The notes under the pieces were generated by a model. The model was not told where the DNA came from. It saw only the letters and a list, made by a program, of their open reading frames with translations, and did not search any database. From Amycolatopsis rubida (GTDB lineage: Bacteria > Actinomycetota > Actinomycetes > Mycobacteriales > Pseudonocardiaceae): a stretch of DNA of 64,000 nt. The stretch lies in NCBI RefSeq assembly GCF_900115345.1, contig NZ_FOWC01000004.1, forward strand, positions 124,001-188,000. The letters run 5' to 3'. The translations under genes were made by a program, and so were the position numbers. Position 1 is the first letter of the stretch. Every line of letters begins with the position of its first letter. Shown here in pieces: positions 62,166 through 64,000 of the stretch.

Positions 62166-63880
62166 TGGACGGGGCCGGGAGATCGCCGCTGGACGGCGAA
62201 TCGCAGGTCACGCCTGGTGCGACGGCGGGTGCGGGCGGCGGGGAGCCCGGGGGTGCGGGTTCGTTGCCGGTTAGTGGCGAATCGGTTGGCGCGGATGATT
62301 CATCCGCAGGTGAGGCGTCGCCGGTGGGCGGCGAATCTGTCGGTTCCGGACGTTCGCCGGTCGGTGAATCGTCGCCAGCGCGTGGCGAAAATCCTGGGTC
62401 GACCAGTGAGTCGCCGCTGAGCGGCGAAACAGTCGGCGCGAGTGATTCGCCTGCCGGTGAGGCGTCGCCGGTAAGTGCCGAATCAGCCAGCTCCGGTCAT
62501 TCTGCCGCGGGTGAGGCGTCGCCGGTGGGCGCCGAAACAGTCGGCCCCGGACGTTCGCCGGTCGGTGAATCGTCGCCAGCAAGTGGCGAAAATCCTGCGT
62601 CGACCAGTTTGTCGCCGCTCAGTGGCGAAACCTCCGGGCGGGCTGCTGAGTCCTCGTTGGGAGGCGACTCGCCTGAGCTGAACAGCGCGTCGCCGTTAAA
62701 TGGCGACGGGGTCCAGTCCTCGGAGGACGACGGGGCCGCGCGTTCTGCGAGGCAGGGGTTTCTCGCGCGGAATCGGCGGGCCGTGGTGGCGTTGGCGGCG
62801 GTTGTGGCGGTCGTCGCGGCGTTGGTCGTCGCGGTGCGGGTTTTGCCGAGCGGTGCCGGTGATGCGAATTCCGGGAACGTCGCGGCGACGTCATCGTTGG
62901 TCCCGAGCACCTCGAAGACGGCTCCGGTTTCGACTGCGCCGACGTCGGCGGTGCCGAGCCAGCCTGGGGTGCCGCGGGCTGGGGAGTTCGGGGCGTGGGC
63001 GTCGCGGACCAGTCAGTGGCTCGACATTCCGTTGCGGGCGATGAACGGGTACGCGCAGGCGACCGTCACGCTCGGCAAGGAACAGCCCGGCTGTCACCTG
63101 TCCTGGATCACTCTCGCCGCGATCGGGAAGATCGCCAGCGATCATGGACGGGCGCAGGGTAATCGAGTCGGGGAGAACGGGACTCTCGCGAAACCGCTTG
63201 GCACGGTGGAGGTTCTCGACTTCTATCACCGGCCCGTTTCGACGCCGGGGGCCGCTGGGCCGTTGCAGCTCTCCCCCGCGGTGTGGAGCAAGTGGCAGCG
63301 CAGCGCGTCCGGCGGTAAGCCTGACATTCAGAACATCGATGACTCGGCGCTCGCGGCTGGGCGCACGCTCTGTGCGAATGGCCGCGATCTGGCGACGGAC
63401 TGGTGGAACGGGGTCGCCACGTTGGAGCCGGCTCCGGTCGTCTTGCATCGGACGCTTGCGACGACCAACGTCTACGGCACGGTCGGCCAAAGCGATCAGC
63501 CGCCCAATCCCGCGGTGCTCACTGCGGTCGGCTTCGCGATCGACCAGATTGGCCTGCCGTACGTCTGGGGCGGCAACGGCACTCGCGACGCCGACCCGGG
63601 GTTCGACTGTTCCGGTCTGACGACCGCGGCTTACGCCAGCGCTGACGTCAAGCTGATGCGGACGGCGGACACGCAATTCCGCAGCGTTGCCCATGTGAGC
63701 GAACCCCAATTAGGCGATTTGATCTTCTACGGCGCGCCCGCTACGAAGATCCATCATGTAGGGCTGTACATCGGGAATCAGCAGATGATCGACGCGCCGC
63801 AGACCGGGCAGGCGGTGCAGGTTCATCCGTATCGGAAGCCTGGCGACGACTACGCGGGCGCGGGGCGGCCGACGGCCTGA
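62162..63880 (+). CDS. Membrane-anchored NlpC/P60 cell-wall hydrolase with palindrome-encoded repeats
   Basis: The product has 572 residues (GTG 62162 or ATG 62165, overlapping the nucleoside hydrolase stop). Residues 8-184 are low-complexity repeats rich in SPLSGE, SPVGGES and SPAGEAS, encoded by dispersed palindromes. One transmembrane helix is at 208-227, preceded by ARQGFLARNRR, so the repeat part should be cytoplasmic and the rest outside. After a Ser/Thr/Pro linker comes a transglycosylase-like domain (CHLSWITLAAIGKIASDHGR, 311-330). There the expected catalytic Glu before SDHG is Ala325. The C-terminal NlpC/P60 peptidase is complete: Cys483 (GFDCSGLTT), His531/532 (HHVGLYIG) and a third polar residue near 540. 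Confidence 0.88.
   Translation: MMDGAGRSPLDGESQVTPGATAGAGGGEPGGAGSLPVSGESVGADDSSAGEASPVGGESVGSGRSPVGESSPARGENPGSTSESPLSGETVGASDSPAGEASPVSAESASSGHSAAGEASPVGAETVGPGRSPVGESSPASGENPASTSLSPLSGETSGRAAESSLGGDSPELNSASPLNGDGVQSSEDDGAARSARQGFLARNRRAVVALAAVVAVVAALVVAVRVLPSGAGDANSGNVAATSSLVPSTSKTAPVSTAPTSAVPSQPGVPRAGEFGAWASRTSQWLDIPLRAMNGYAQATVTLGKEQPGCHLSWITLAAIGKIASDHGRAQGNRVGENGTLAKPLGTVEVLDFYHRPVSTPGAAGPLQLSPAVWSKWQRSASGGKPDIQNIDDSALAAGRTLCANGRDLATDWWNGVATLEPAPVVLHRTLATTNVYGTVGQSDQPPNPAVLTAVGFAIDQIGLPYVWGGNGTRDADPGFDCSGLTTAAYASADVKLMRTADTQFRSVAHVSEPQLGDLIFYGAPATKIHHVGLYIGNQQMIDAPQTGQAVQVHPYRKPGDDYAGAGRPTA
62183..62706 (+). repeat. In-frame array of dispersed palindromes and a 201-base duplication
   Basis: About ten copies of TCGCC-N6-8-GGCGAA lie in one frame, from 62183-62200 to 62690-62706. 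A segment beginning GAGGCGTCGCCGGTGGGC recurs at 62312 and 62513, a 201-base (67-codon) period, and a 54-base sub-repeat lies between. Each palindrome translates as S-P-x-x-G-E/D. Confidence 0.85.
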
Positions 63881-63965
63881 CCTGCGCGGTGACGTCTCGA
63901 GAACCAAGGCCTGCCGTCCTGAGGGCCGGCGGGGTTTCCGGATGAGGCTCGCGTTGGGCGGCGCT

Positions 63966-63984
63966 TTCGCCGTTCAGCGGCGAG
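63966..63984. repeat. Dispersed palindrome at the window end
   Basis: TTCGCCGTTCAGCGGCGAG lies 86 bases after the NlpC/P60 stop. A weak G/C hairpin precedes it near 63910-63935. Confidence 0.75.
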
Positions 63985-64000
63985 AGCCTGGGGTTCGGGA

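Overview
The window is a high-GC actinomycete chromosome segment. From gene content and order it most resembles the Pseudonocardiaceae, with an Amycolatopsis-like genome as my best guess; this is inference from synteny and not from a marker gene. No rRNA, tRNA, CRISPR array, cas gene or transposase was recognised.

Layout. 1-8.1 kb is accessory and partly decayed: three genes here are broken (a DUF1345 membrane protein, an ankyrin-repeat protein and an M55 D-aminopeptidase). They sit beside a double SnoaL-like protein, a MerR-HEAT/HEAT pair and a cupin/TetR pair with four clear operators. From 8.5 kb a backbone begins whose order matches, from memory, the M. tuberculosis Rv3001c-Rv3034c region: ilvB-ilvN-ilvC (with a leader peptide and attenuator), a Cfp6-like PH protein, DoxX, an LppZ-like lipoprotein, gatC-gatA-gatB, an ACT protein, ligA, a short MetE-like protein, mnmA, a cysteine desulfurase, a PlsC/GNAT pair, etfB-etfA, then a methyltransferase, GH57 enzyme and GT4 glycosyltransferase (the Rv3030-3032 set for methylglucose lipopolysaccharide), and a hexapeptide acyltransferase. 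Branched-chain amino acid genes ilvD (13 kb) and ilvA (58 kb) are in the same window. The backbone is interrupted by accessory genes: DUF222/HNH, MFS, an MDR-type oxidoreductase, glutathione peroxidase, a GH2 glycosidase, a MarR regulator, an alpha/beta hydrolase and paired SMR transporters. Near 53.6-58.2 kb is the glyoxylate shunt (aceA, aceB) with its regulator ramB and three matching operator-like sites. The window ends with a nucleoside hydrolase and a cell-wall NlpC/P60 protein.

The main unexpected feature is a very dense family of about 18-21 bp imperfect palindromes, roughly TTCGCC-RYTNARY-GGCGAA. About 35 copies lie between genes, mostly at gene 3' ends or between convergent genes, and some form arrays with 50-60 bp spacing. 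One copy sits in frame inside the GH2 gene. About ten in-frame copies build the N-terminal low-complexity segment (SPLSGE-type peptides) of the last gene. I know of no named family with this sequence, and no REP-type transposase is visible.
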